A program made the position numbers and the translations under genes. The notes below the pieces were generated by a model. That model saw nothing but the letters and a program-made list of their open reading frames with translations. It searched no databases and was not told where the DNA came from. A DNA stretch of 64,000 nt from an uncultured Paracoccaceae bacterium. GTDB taxonomy: Bacteria; Pseudomonadota; Alphaproteobacteria; Rhodobacterales; Rhodobacteraceae. This document shows positions 36,227 to 45,565 of this stretch, piece after piece (within the stretch, counting starts at the first letter, position 1; each line of letters begins with the position of its first letter). The DNA lies in contig CALSOO010000006.1 of assembly GCA_943787985.1 (NCBI GenBank), forward strand, positions 124,001 through 188,000. Reading direction: 5' to 3'.

Positions 36227-37731
36227 CAGTCTTTGACCGCTGCGGGTTTCTTGAGGATGCCGCGCAGGAACATCGGTGCGACAAACCCCAGAACGGCTGC
36301 GACCCAGAGCCCGATGGAGATGGGCGTGGACCACAGATACATCGGATCTCCGTCTGACAGGACCATGGCGCGGCGCAGTGCGTTCTCCATGTTGCCCCCC
36401 AGAAGGATGCCAAGGATCACGGGAACGGTGGGGATGTCGAGCTTGCGCAAGGCATATCCCAAGACCCCGAAGAGGATCATCAACAGCAAGTCAAAGTAGC
36501 TGCCCGACAGGGAATAGATGCCCACGAAAGAGATCATCGTCACCCCCGGCAACAGCACCCACGGTGGCACCATCAGGATTTTCACAAAGATTTTGACCAT
36601 CGGTACGTTCATCAAAAGCAACACGACGTTGGCGATCAACAAGGAGGCGATGAGCCCCCAGACCACTTCGGGACGGTCGGTGAAAAGGGTCGGGCCCGGT
36701 GTGATGTTGAGGGTCATGAGCAGCGCCAGAAGCACGGCTGTGGTTCCTGATCCCGGCACGCCCAGCGTCAACATCGGCACCAAAGCGCCCCCTGCTGCGG
36801 CGTTGTTGCCGGCTTCGGGTGCCGCGACCCCTTTGGGGGCGCCTGTGCCAAATCCCCCGTCTTTTCCGGCGATGGATTTCTCGGTCATATACGCAAGGAA
36901 CGAGCCCAAAGATGCCCCCGCCCCCGGCAAGATACCGGCCACAAATCCGACGCCAGAGGCGCGCAGCATTGTCCATTTGGTGTCAAAGATATCCTTCCAA
37001 GGGATACGCACCTTGTCCAGCACCACCCCGATAGAGGACTTTTTGCCATGACTTTCGATGAAAAAGAACACTTCCGCGATGGCGAACAATCCAACGATGG
37101 CGACAAGGAAATCTATCCCGTCCATCAGGTGCATGTTGCCATAGGTCAGACGCGGCAGGCCCGAGCTGTTGTCGACCCCGATCATTGCGATCCCGAGGCC
37201 GATACAGGATGCCAGCGCCGCCTTGGCCTGATTGTTGGAGGCCATGCCCCCAAGCGTGCAGAACGCCAGCAGGTACAGGGCAAAGTATTCGGCAGGTCCG
37301 AACAGATACGCCACCCGCGCCAGCATTGGCGCAAGGATCACAAGACCCACGGTGGCCAGAAACGCCCCGACAAAGGACGACACGCCAGAAAGCACCAAAG
37401 CATCCCCCGCCCGCCCTTGTTTGGCCATCGGATACCCGTCGAGGGTGGTCATCAACGCAGGTTCGTCGCCCGGAATGTTGAGCAGAATGGAACTGATCCG
37501 CCCGCCATACATCGCTCCGTAATACACAGACGTCATGAGCACCAACGCCGCTGTAGCATCAAGGCCAAGGCTGAAAGTGATCGGGATCAGGATCGCGACC
37601 CCGTTCGAGGGTCCAAGGCCCGGCAAAGCCCCGATAATTGTGCCCAAAAAGCACCCCGCGACTGCAAGCATCAACGTGTAGGGGGACAAGGCGACGCTAA
37701 AGCCCAACGCCAGATTATTGAGAATTTCCAT
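36226..37731 (-). CDS. tctA: Tripartite tricarboxylate transporter large permease TctA
   Basis: A 501-residue integral membrane protein with about twelve hydrophobic segments. Family motifs include CFLGTIIGALPGLGPSNGVAIL, YYGAMYGGRISSILLNIPGD, GILPGAGASLGSFLAYMTEK and LTLGVPGSGTTAVLLALLM. It is the large subunit of the secondary carboxylate importer fed by TctC. Start is three bases from the tctB stop. GTG or ATG alternatives were not needed. Confidence 0.95.
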   Translation of the reverse strand: MEILNNLALGFSVALSPYTLMLAVAGCFLGTIIGALPGLGPSNGVAILIPITFSLGLDATAALVLMTSVYYGAMYGGRISSILLNIPGDEPALMTTLDGYPMAKQGRAGDALVLSGVSSFVGAFLATVGLVILAPMLARVAYLFGPAEYFALYLLAFCTLGGMASNNQAKAALASCIGLGIAMIGVDNSSGLPRLTYGNMHLMDGIDFLVAIVGLFAIAEVFFFIESHGKKSSIGVVLDKVRIPWKDIFDTKWTMLRASGVGFVAGILPGAGASLGSFLAYMTEKSIAGKDGGFGTGAPKGVAAPEAGNNAAAGGALVPMLTLGVPGSGTTAVLLALLMTLNITPGPTLFTDRPEVVWGLIASLLIANVVLLLMNVPMVKIFVKILMVPPWVLLPGVTMISFVGIYSLSGSYFDLLLMILFGVLGYALRKLDIPTVPVILGILLGGNMENALRRAMVLSDGDPMYLWSTPISIGLWVAAVLGFVAPMFLRGILKKPAAVKD

Positions 37732-37734
37732 CGT

Positions 37735-38175
37735 CTATCCAATCCAGCCTTTGGGGAAGGCAAACAGGCCCAGATCAAGCACTTTGTCGAACAGCAAAAA
37801 CAGCCCGACCGACAGGCCCACGCCGCTGTACACAGACGGCAGGGGCCGGTTCGAAATCTGATAGCTCAGGATGCCTGCAGTGATCGCTGTGGGAATGATA
37901 AAGCCAAGGGGTTTGAGGGCATAAGCGTAGGCAACCAACACAATGATTGTGATGGCCAACGCGCCGAAAGTGGCCAGTGATGGCCAGTCGGGATCGGGAT
38001 CGGGTTTCACGATCATCACCAGCGCGCACAAGGCGGCCACGGCTCCGATAAGAATGGGAAAGGCTTTGGGCCCCACAGGGTCCGCAAGAAAGCTGGTCTG
38101 AATTTGAGTGGCGCTCGCGATATACCCGAGCGCCACAAAAAGTACGACCAGACCAAAGATCCGGTCAGAGGCCAT
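37735..38175 (-). CDS. tctB: Tripartite tricarboxylate transporter small subunit TctB
   Basis: A 146-residue membrane protein with four predicted hydrophobic segments, beginning DRIFGLVVLFVALGYIASA and containing DPVGPKAFPILIG, the typical TctB motif near the second helix. It is the small subunit that pairs with TctA. It starts at the last base of tctC and ends three bases before tctA. Confidence 0.92.
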   Translation of the reverse strand: MASDRIFGLVVLFVALGYIASATQIQTSFLADPVGPKAFPILIGAVAALCALVMIVKPDPDPDWPSLATFGALAITIIVLVAYAYALKPLGFIIPTAITAGILSYQISNRPLPSVYSGVGLSVGLFLLFDKVLDLGLFAFPKGWIG

Positions 38176-39143
38176 TATTGAATGACCCCGATGTCTTTGG
38201 ACATGGTGTTGATTTCAGCCACCAAGCCGTCAACATAGCCTTGGAAATCGCCGCCCACTTTGGTGAAGGGGGCCAGGCCGTTTGCGACCATCGCTTCTTT
38301 CCACTCGGCTGAATCGGCCACTTTTTGCAAGCGCTCTGCCCACATGTTGAAGGTGTCATCAGAGACGCCTTTTGGCACGTAAAGGCCACGCCAGTTGACC
38401 GCGACCACATCAAGCCCTTGTTCTTTGGCTGTCGGGATGGTGTCGAAACCCGGCACGCGCTCTTCGGTCAAAACCGCCAGCACCCGCACTTCGCCTGCTT
38501 TTACAAAGCCGACAACTTCGGACATGTCGCCTGTCATCGCCTGGGTAAAGCCACCGACCGTTTGAGTGATCGCATCTGCGCCGCCGTCAACGCCGATGTA
38601 TTTCACTTTTGTGATGTCGGTGAAGCCTGCGCGTTGCAGGATCATCAACGGCTTGAGGTGGTCAAAGCCGCCCACCGCCGAGCCGCCCGCGAATGCGACA
38701 GAGCCCGGGTCGGCCTTGATCGCGTCAACCAGTTCATTGAGCGATTGAAAGGGGCTGTCCTTGGCCACAACAATCACGCCCGGGTCCGCCCCGATCGCGC
38801 CAACAAAGCGGACTTGATCCGCCGTCATGCCTGCATAGGCGTTTTGCGCCAGACGGGTGGTCGTGGCGGATGAGGCCGCGATGATCAGGTCGGCGTCGTC
38901 GTTCCGCTCGGAGACGACGTGGTTATAGGCCAGACCGCCGCCTGCGCCGGACATGTTTGTGACTTGCACAGGCTTGTCCACTGCGCCGATGTCGAACATG
39001 ATTTTACCGATTTGGCGGCAAGTAAAGTCCCAGCCACCACCGGGGTTGGCGGGTGCGATGCACTCGGCCGCGGATGCTGAGCCGGCGATGCCAAGGCTCA
39101 ACACTGCGCCCGTGACGAGCGACTTGAGAATGCGATGTGTCAT
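38175..39143 (-). CDS. tctC: Tripartite tricarboxylate transporter binding protein TctC
   Basis: A 322-residue periplasmic receptor of the Bug/TctC fold with signal peptide (LVTGAVLSLGIAGSASA). It has ECIAPANPGGGWDFTCRQIG, NMSGAGGGLAYNHV, KYIGVDGGADAITQTVGG and a C-terminal GLVAEINTMSKDIG. ATG 39143 has a GGGAGGAA site; the 70-codon in-frame upstream extension covers the 11-bp repeat array and is rejected. The gene leads tctCBA and diverges from the response regulator gene. Confidence 0.93.
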   Translation of the reverse strand: MTHRILKSLVTGAVLSLGIAGSASAAECIAPANPGGGWDFTCRQIGKIMFDIGAVDKPVQVTNMSGAGGGLAYNHVVSERNDDADLIIAASSATTTRLAQNAYAGMTADQVRFVGAIGADPGVIVVAKDSPFQSLNELVDAIKADPGSVAFAGGSAVGGFDHLKPLMILQRAGFTDITKVKYIGVDGGADAITQTVGGFTQAMTGDMSEVVGFVKAGEVRVLAVLTEERVPGFDTIPTAKEQGLDVVAVNWRGLYVPKGVSDDTFNMWAERLQKVADSAEWKEAMVANGLAPFTKVGGDFQGYVDGLVAEINTMSKDIGVIQ

Positions 39144-39204
39144 TGGTTCCTCCCATTTGACTTGGCAGTTTTTTCCTGCCCATGTTTTAAGCAGACTGTG
39201 TAAA

Positions 39205-39281
39205 CCTGACACCAGCCTGACACGGACCTGCCAAGCGCCTGATACGGGCCTGATACGGGCCTGATACGGGCCTGAAACGGG
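39205..39281. promoter_or_regulatory. Seven tandem 11-bp repeats, putative response-regulator operator
   Basis: Seven consecutive 11-bp units all begin CCTG: CCTGACACCAG, CCTGACACGGA, CCTGCCAAGCG, three exact CCTGATACGGG, then CCTGAAACGGG. They lie between divergent tctC and the OmpR/PhoB-type regulator gene. OmpR-family regulators bind head-to-tail direct repeats with 11-bp spacing, so this is probably where the product of 39311-39976 binds to control the transporter and perhaps itself. Confidence 0.75.
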
Positions 39282-39310
39282 AGCGTCTGAGGGAACTCCA
39301 AAGGGGAACA

Positions 39311-39976
39311 ATGCGGTATCTGCTGATCGAAGACAGCGCCAAGCTGGCCGCAACCATAGTGGAGCGGCTACAACTGGACGGCCACGCGGTGGATCATACC
39401 CCCACGCTGGACGCGGCGCATGCCTGCATGGCTGTGGCGGATTACGATTTGATTTTGCTCGATATTATGTTGCCGGACGGGGATGGGCGCGATTTTCTGC
39501 AAGCCCAACGCAAAGCCCGATCGCCAACCCCTGTGATCGTGATCACGGCCCGTTCTGCGGTGTCGGACCGGGTGAGCCTGCTGGACCTTGGGGCGGATGA
39601 CTATCTGACCAAACCTTTTGAATTTGCAGAGCTTGAGGCGCGGTGTCGCGCTGTTTTGCGCCGTCAGATCGGGGCCGCGGACAATCACAAAAGCTTTGCG
39701 GGGGTTGTCCTTGATTCGACGGCTGCGGAATTGCGGTTTGACGGGCAGACTGTGGCACTGCGCAATCGCGAGTTGCGCCTTTTGGAGGTGTTTTTTGCCG
39801 CTCCCGGTCAGGTGTTTTCCAAAACACATTTGATGGACCGCTTGTTTTCCTTTTCGGATGAGGCGTCGGAAAATGCGATTGAAGTTTACGTTGGGCGCTT
39901 GCGCAAACGCCTTGAGGGGGCAGGCGCGCGCATCGAAACCGTGCGCGGGTTGGGCTATCGTCTGGTGCCAGCATGA
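39311..39976 (+). CDS. tctD: OmpR/PhoB-family response regulator (TctD-like)
   Basis: A 221-residue regulator. The receiver domain has the acidic pair ED at residues 7-8, phosphoacceptor Asp51 in ILLDIMLPDGDG, Thr79 and Lys101 in TKPFEF. The C-terminal winged helix (about 125-220) contains LRNRELRLLEVFF, SENAIEVYVGRLRKRLEG and IETVRGLGYRLV. It overlaps the kinase gene by four bases. Divergence from tctCBA suggests it controls that transporter. Confidence 0.93.
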   Translation: MRYLLIEDSAKLAATIVERLQLDGHAVDHTPTLDAAHACMAVADYDLILLDIMLPDGDGRDFLQAQRKARSPTPVIVITARSAVSDRVSLLDLGADDYLTKPFEFAELEARCRAVLRRQIGAADNHKSFAGVVLDSTAAELRFDGQTVALRNRELRLLEVFFAAPGQVFSKTHLMDRLFSFSDEASENAIEVYVGRLRKRLEGAGARIETVRGLGYRLVPA

Positions 39977-41343
39977 GGCAACGCTCCATACGCAGCCGTC
40001 TGGTGGTGCAACTGGTGGGCGTGGCCGCATTTCTGGCGCTGGTGTTCTTTTTCGTGGTGCGCGGCGTGGCCGAGCGGGCGGCCGAAGGGACGCAGGACGA
40101 CATCCTGTCCGCCTCTGCAATCGCCATTGCGGACAGCCTGCGCAGCGCAGAAGGACGGGTGACGCTGGACATGCCCTATTCCGCGCTGTCGATGCTGGGA
40201 TCCATCAACGAAGACCGGGTGTTTTACCGCGTGACCAGCGGGGGCGTGACCCTGACCGGTTACGCGGATTTGCCCTTGCCGGATGCCACCCCACAACTGG
40301 GCGTCGCCGTGTTCGACACGCTGACCTTTCGCAAAGACCGGGTGCGCATGGTGTCGGTGATGCGCGCTGTCGGGCCGGCCACAAATACGCAAGCCGTGAC
40401 GGTGAGCGTGGCCCAAACCAGACTGGGCCTTGAGGCGTTGTCGCAGCGCATCACCAACTTGGCGACCGCGATTGGCGTCGCATTTTTCCTTGTGGCCGCG
40501 GCCCTGAGCCTGTGGGCGTCCAACCGCGCACTGGCCCCGATCCAGCGCATGACAGACGCTGTGACACGGCGCGGACCGTCCGATTTGCGCAAGGTCACGG
40601 CGAACCCGCCGACCGAACTGGTGCCTTTGGTGGAGGCGCTCAATTCTTTCATGGGGCGGTTGAGTTCCTCGCTGGATCGCACCGAAGACTTCATCGCCGA
40701 AGCTGCCCACCGCGTGCGCACGCCGCTGGCCACAGTGCGCGCGCAGGCCGAAATCACCTATCGCAAGCTGCAAAAGCCGGAACACAAACAAGCCATCCGC
40801 GAAATGATCCGCGCCATCGACGAAAGCTCGCGTTCGGCGGGGCAAATGCTGGATCATGCGATGGTGAATTTCCGCGCCGACAGTCTGGCCCAGGACGCGT
40901 TGGACCTGTGCGCGGTTCTGCGAGAAACCTGCGACAGGTTGCGTCCAACGGCGGATCTGAAAGACATTTTGATCCATCTGGAGGTGCCTGAGGGCCCCGT
41001 GACCTTTCAGGGTGACGGGATTTTGCTGCAAGCGGCGCTGCAGAATGTCTTGGACAATGCGATCAAATATTCGGGTGAGGACAGTGAAATAACGGCGCGC
41101 ATTGAGCCAGGCGAGTGGATCAGCATCAGCATCAGCGACCAAGGGCGCGGGTTTGCGGGGGCCGATCTGGGGCAACTGACCCAGCGGTTTCAACGCGGTG
41201 CAAATGCGGGCGATGTGGTGGGATCGGGCCTTGGTCTGACCATTGCGGATGAGGTTGCGCGCGCGCATGGCGGGCGTTTGGAGATTGGTGACACCAAAAA
41301 GGGGATCGGGGCATGCGTGTCTTTGCTTTTGCCGCTGCCGTAA
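39973..41343 (+). CDS. tctE: Sensor histidine kinase (TctE-like)
   Basis: A 456-residue inner-membrane kinase: first helix about residues 10-30, periplasmic domain, second helix about 163-180 (GVAFFLVAAALSLWAS), HAMP-like linker, phosphoacceptor His246 in EAAHRVRTPLATVRAQAEI, then the N box (LQNVLDNAIKYS) and G boxes (DQGRGFAGADL, GSGLGLTIADEVARAHGG). It is translated with the regulator before it. Its 3' end contains the start of a periplasmic binding-protein gene, which may encode its sensory partner. Confidence 0.92.
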   Translation: MRQRSIRSRLVVQLVGVAAFLALVFFFVVRGVAERAAEGTQDDILSASAIAIADSLRSAEGRVTLDMPYSALSMLGSINEDRVFYRVTSGGVTLTGYADLPLPDATPQLGVAVFDTLTFRKDRVRMVSVMRAVGPATNTQAVTVSVAQTRLGLEALSQRITNLATAIGVAFFLVAAALSLWASNRALAPIQRMTDAVTRRGPSDLRKVTANPPTELVPLVEALNSFMGRLSSSLDRTEDFIAEAAHRVRTPLATVRAQAEITYRKLQKPEHKQAIREMIRAIDESSRSAGQMLDHAMVNFRADSLAQDALDLCAVLRETCDRLRPTADLKDILIHLEVPEGPVTFQGDGILLQAALQNVLDNAIKYSGEDSEITARIEPGEWISISISDQGRGFAGADLGQLTQRFQRGANAGDVVGSGLGLTIADEVARAHGGRLEIGDTKKGIGACVSLLLPLP

Positions 41344-42341
41344 TCGGCGCATTGGGCGGTACACTGCCTGTTTCGGGGTTCGAGGTGGAGGACCAGCGTG
41401 TCTACCCCGGCAGCGGGGATGGCGTTTTACGCATCATTTCCACGGCGGATCTGGACGTGTTTGACCCGATTTTGCGGGCCTATCAGATCGAGAATCCCGC
41501 TGTATCTATCGATTACACGGTGACGGGCACCTCGGATTTGCGCGACGCGATCGAGGGGGGCGCTGAATTTGATCTGGCGATTTCTTCGGCCATGGATTTG
41601 CAAACCAAACTGGTGAACGACGGGTTCGCCCAAAGCTATGCAAGCCCTGCCAGCCTGCTCCCCGACTGGGCGACGTGGCGCAACCGCTTGTTCGGATTTA
41701 CGCAGGAACCCGCCGTTATGATCGTGTCGGACAGCGTTTTTGCACAAGGCGAGGCTCCGCGTACACGTGATGATCTGATCGCGATGCTGCGCGACAACCC
41801 CGCGCGGTTTCAGGGGAAAATCGGCACCTATGACGTGCGACGGTCTGGTTTTGGCTATCTTGTCGCGACCCAGGACAGCCGCAATGGCGAAGCGTTCTGG
41901 CGCCTTATGGAGGTGATGGGGCGGCTGGATGCGCGGCTCTATTGTTGTTCGGGCGAGATGATTGATGACGTGGCTTCCGGCCGTCTTGCGCTGGCCTATA
42001 ACGTGCTGGGCAGCTACGCGGCAGCGCGTTTGCGCGATGGCGGGGGCTTTCGGATTGTGGCGCTCGATGACTACGTGCACGTGATGTTGCGCACTGTTTT
42101 GATTCCTGAAACGGCGCAAAACCTGTCGGATGCGCATGGCATGATCGACTTTCTGACGGCGCTGAACACGCGCCCCGAATTGGTCGCGGCCTCTGGTTTG
42201 CCTGCGCTGGATGCGGCCGTTCTGCAAGAAAACCCTGCGTTGCGCCCGATCCGCTTCGGGCCGGGCTTGTTGGTGTTTCTGGATCAGTTGAAGCGCAGCA
42301 ATTTCCTGCGCAGTTGGGAAAGTTCGCTGGTGCAGGAATGA
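41313..42341 (+). CDS. Periplasmic binding protein coupled to the sensor kinase
   Basis: A 342-residue type II periplasmic binding protein related to the iron/spermidine ABC receptors. It has a signal peptide (VFAFAAAVIGALGGTLPVSG), LRIISTADLDVFDPIL, DLAISSAMDLQTKL and ALAYNVLGSYA. There is no ABC permease or ATPase gene nearby. The start lies 31 bases inside tctE, so it is made with the kinase. A periplasmic ligand-sensing partner of the kinase, comparable in concept to BctC with BctE, is more likely than a transport role. Confidence 0.8.
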   Translation: MRVFAFAAAVIGALGGTLPVSGFEVEDQRVYPGSGDGVLRIISTADLDVFDPILRAYQIENPAVSIDYTVTGTSDLRDAIEGGAEFDLAISSAMDLQTKLVNDGFAQSYASPASLLPDWATWRNRLFGFTQEPAVMIVSDSVFAQGEAPRTRDDLIAMLRDNPARFQGKIGTYDVRRSGFGYLVATQDSRNGEAFWRLMEVMGRLDARLYCCSGEMIDDVASGRLALAYNVLGSYAAARLRDGGGFRIVALDDYVHVMLRTVLIPETAQNLSDAHGMIDFLTALNTRPELVAASGLPALDAAVLQENPALRPIRFGPGLLVFLDQLKRSNFLRSWESSLVQE

Positions 42342-42375
42342 CCTGCGACATAAATAACCAATAAAACTGTGGACC

Positions 42376-42387
42376 GTTAGCGCTAAC
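42376..42387. promoter_or_regulatory. LacI-family-type operator upstream of edd-eda
   Basis: GTTAGCGCTAAC is a perfect 12-bp palindrome with the central CG typical of LacI/GalR-family sites and close to gluconate-regulator operators. It lies 33 bases before the edd start codon. No LacI-family gene is present in the window, so the regulator must be encoded elsewhere. Confidence 0.6.
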
Positions 42388-42419
42388 AACATTATGGATG
42401 CGACAAATCGGAGGATATC

Positions 42420-44226
42420 ATGGCTTTGAACAAAACCGTCGAAGACGTTACCCAGCGCATCATCAAACGCTCCGCCAACACGCGGGCCACCTATCTTGCG
42501 CGTATGCGCCAAGCGGGCGAAGAAGGGCCGCGTCGCGCGCATCTGAGCTGTGGCAATCAGGCCCATGCCTATGCAGCCATGGGCGCTGAAAAATCGGGGT
42601 TGGTCGCGGAAATCTCTCCCAACATCGGGATCGTGACGGCGTACAATGATATGCTGTCCGCGCACCAACCCTTCCAGCGCTTTCCTGATATGATCAAACA
42701 GACGGCTTTGGCCCATGGGGGCACGGCCCAGGTCGCGGGTGGCGTTCCTGCCATGTGTGATGGCGTGACCCAAGGCCAAGTGGGCATGGAGCTTGTCGTT
42801 GTTTTCGCGCGATGTGATCGCATTGAGCGCAGGTGTGGCCCTAAGCCACAACGTTTTTGACAGTGCGCTGTACCTTGGGGTGTGTGACAAAATCGTCCCC
42901 GGTTTGATCATCGCTGCGGCCACCTTTGGCTATATTCCCGCGCTGTTTTTGCCTGCGGGACCGATGCCATCGGGCTTGCCCAACGATGAAAAAGCCAAGG
43001 TCCGCCAACTGCATGCGACAGGTGAAGTGGGCCGCGCGCAGTTGATGGAGGCCGAGATGGCCTCGTACCACGGTCCCGGGACATGTACGTTTTACGGGAC
43101 TGCAAACTCCAATCAAATGTTGATGGAGTTCATGGGGTTACACCTTCCGGGCGCGTCGTTTGTGAATCCCGACACGGACTTGCGCGATGCCCTTACCCAC
43201 GCGGGTGCCAAGCGGGCGCTGGAGATCACGGCGCTTGGGGCTGACTATCGCCCTGTGTGCGACATTCTGGATGAGCGTACGTTTGTGAACGGTCTTGTGG
43301 GTCTGATGGCGACGGGTGGCTCGACCAATCTGGTGATCCACATCATCGCAATGGCGCGCGCGGCTGGTGTGATCCTTGACCTTCAGGATCTTTCTGATTT
43401 GTCGGACGCAACGCCGCTGATGGCGCGGGTCTATCCAAACGGACTGGCGGATGTGAACCACTTCCACGCGGCAGGCGGACTTGGTTATGTCATTGGCGAG
43501 TTGCTGGACGCAGGGCTGCTGCATCCTGACACAACGACTGTGTTTGGCGACGGTTTGCAGGATTATTCCAAAACCCCGATCCTCAAAGACGGTGCCGTTA
43601 CATGGCAGGATGAGGCGCGGGTGACCCACAACGACCGCATTTTGCGCCCTGCCACTGATCCGTTTGCCCCTCAAGGCGGGTTGAAAAAGCTGGAGGGCAA
43701 TTTGGGACAGGGCGTGATCAAGATTTCGGCCGTGAAGCCCGAACACCACATCATCGAAGCCCCCGCGCGCGTGTTTCACACTCAAGACGCGGTGAAGCCG
43801 CGTTCCAAGCAGGGGAATTGACCCAAGACACTGTGATTGTTGTTCGCTTTCAGGGCCCTAAAGCCAACGGAATGCCAGAACTGCATGCTTTGAACCCGTT
43901 GATGGCTGTCATGCAGGATCGCGGACTGCGGGTGGCGCTGGTGACGGACGGGCGGATGTCAGGTGCATCGGGTAAAGTACCCGCGGCCTTGCACCTGTGC
44001 CCCGAAGCGCTTGACGGCGGGCTTGTGGGAAAGCTGCAAGACGGTGATATTATCCGTCTCGACGCCACAAAAGGGACCGCTCGAGGTTTTGACCAAAGGC
44101 GTGGCGGACCGCGAAAGCGTCCGCCCTGATCTGGGTGACAACGGGCACGGCGTGGGCCGTGAATTGTTTGCAATGTTCCGCCAAACTGTCGGCGGATGTG
44201 ACACCGGCGCAGCCGTTGTTGTTTAA
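42420..44226 (+). pseudogene. edd: 6-phosphogluconate dehydratase with three frameshifts
   Basis: Edd dehydrates 6-phosphogluconate to KDPG in the Entner-Doudoroff pathway, with an Fe-S cluster. The gene starts well (ATG 42420, GGAGGA site) and gives NIGIVTAYNDMLSAHQPF and [14 protein letters not shown]. An extra G at about 42795 shifts the frame, which resumes at [19 protein letters not shown] missing base at about 43802 shifts again into [19 protein letters not shown]. An extra C at 44077/44078 shifts once more into [18 protein letters not shown]. Correcting the three restores 601 residues, matching the usual length. The cysteines and conserved blocks are intact. Confidence 0.88.
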
Positions 44227-44238
44227 GGAGAGCACGAT

Positions 44239-44881
44239 ATGACCCCCCCAAGATGCCAGCGCCGCGGCGCTCAAAATCTGCCAGATGGCTCCCATTGTTC
44301 CTGTTTTGGTGGTTGAGGATGCAGCACATGCTGCCCCCCTCGCCAACGCACTGGTGGCGGGTGGCTTGCTTGCACTTGAAGTGACATTGCGCACGCCCGC
44401 AGCCCTTGAGGTCATCCGCGAGATGGCCGCTGTTCAAGGCGGGATCGTCGGGGCGGGCACTTTGCTCACACCCGCAGACGTGCTGGCAGCCAAAGAGGCT
44501 GGCGCGATGTTCGGCGTAGCGCCCGGTGCCACGGACGTGTTGCTGGACGCGTGCGAGGATGCGGATTTGCCGTTGCTGCCGGGCGCCGCCACCGCGTCGG
44601 AGGCGATGCGTCTGCTTGAGCGCGGCTATACGATGCTCAAGTTCTTTCCTGCTGAAGCTTCGGGCGGTGCTGCCGCCATCAAGGCCATTGGCGCGCCTAT
44701 CCCACAGGTCAAATTTTGCCCGACGGGTGGTGTGAGCCCGACCAATGCCGCCGACTATCTAGGCCTGTCCAATGTTGTCTGCGCCGGTGGGTCATGGGTC
44801 GCGCCAAAGGACAAGGTCATGGCTGGCGACTGGGCCGGCATCACGGCTTTGGCCAAAGCAGCGGCGCAATTGGGCCTTTAG
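44239..44881 (+). pseudogene. eda: KDPG aldolase, frameshifted in a C7 run near its start
   Basis: Eda cleaves KDPG to pyruvate and glyceraldehyde-3-phosphate. The start ATG at 44239 follows AAGGAGAG, but the C7 run at 44243-44249 has one base too many. With six C the product reads MTPQDASAAALKICQMAPIV and is 213 residues, the normal length. The intact body from 44285 shows ALEVTLRTPAALEVIREM (catalytic Glu), GAGTLLTP, LLPGAATASEA, MLKFFPAEASGG (Schiff-base Lys) and FCPTGGVSPTNAADYL. If the run is real, translation might start at the internal ATG 44285, losing about 15 residues. Confidence 0.85.
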
Positions 44882-44882
44882 C

Positions 44883-45565
44883 CTAAGCCAGCAGGCGGTC
44901 TTGCATCCAGATGAGGGATGGATAGGCCGCGATCCAGACCCAGAAAAACCGGTTGAGCCCAAACAACAGGGCATTGGCCAAATGAAACGCGGCCCCGATA
45001 AAAAGGGCCGCGTAAAGCGTGTGGGGCGTGAAAAGGGACAACGGAAACAGCACTTCGAATGCAATGACCGCCCACGACATGGCCCACATCATCGCCGGCT
45101 TCGCGGCCCACCCCCGCAAGCTACGGCTGACAGGGTAGGCGGAAAATGCAAACACGTCCCGCAAGGTCTGTCCGCTGCGCCACATCGGGTTCACCAGTTT
45201 AACCCGTCCTGAGATGAAGTAGGACAGGACCAGTTGCACTGCCAAGTACCCCATCGCAATCTCTGCCCACAAAGGGGAGGGTGCAAAATGCGCGACGCTC
45301 AGGCAGCACACAACCAGCACTGTCATCTTGTCACTGCCCCCGTTGTAGGGCCCGTTAAAGCGGTGCAACAAAACCAAGCTGCTGGCACAAAGAACGACCA
45401 AGGCCGGCCCGACCATCAGTCCCGCCATCAATAGAATGGCGGCTGTGAGCCGTAACGCGAACACCAACCTGCCGCTTTGATCGCGCAAAGATGTTCCAAG
45501 CTGGCTTGCGCGACAGCAAAGCCCAGCAGCCCCTCCGTGAGGCGTATGGCCAGATCAAAACTCAT
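44883..45565 (-). pseudogene. HTTM-like multi-helix membrane protein, probable frameshift near its N-terminus
   Basis: From 45488 down, the frame encodes about 200 residues with five or six hydrophobic segments, including VLLHRFNGPYNGGSDKMTVL and NPMWRSGQTLRDVFAFSAYP, which recall HTTM-type membrane domains (vitamin K carboxylase-like). A separate frame from ATG 45565, overlapping the upstream stop as ATGA, encodes MSFDLAIRLTEGLLGFAVAQ and SLEH, a likely N-terminus. One added T at the T-run near 45489 joins the two into 227 residues. The function is unknown. The frameshift belongs to a cluster of indels in this region. Confidence 0.6.

Noticed and set aside
39205..39281. Possible CRISPR array
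   Set aside because: Seven 11-bp units are contiguous with no spacers; repeats are far too short and there are no cas genes.
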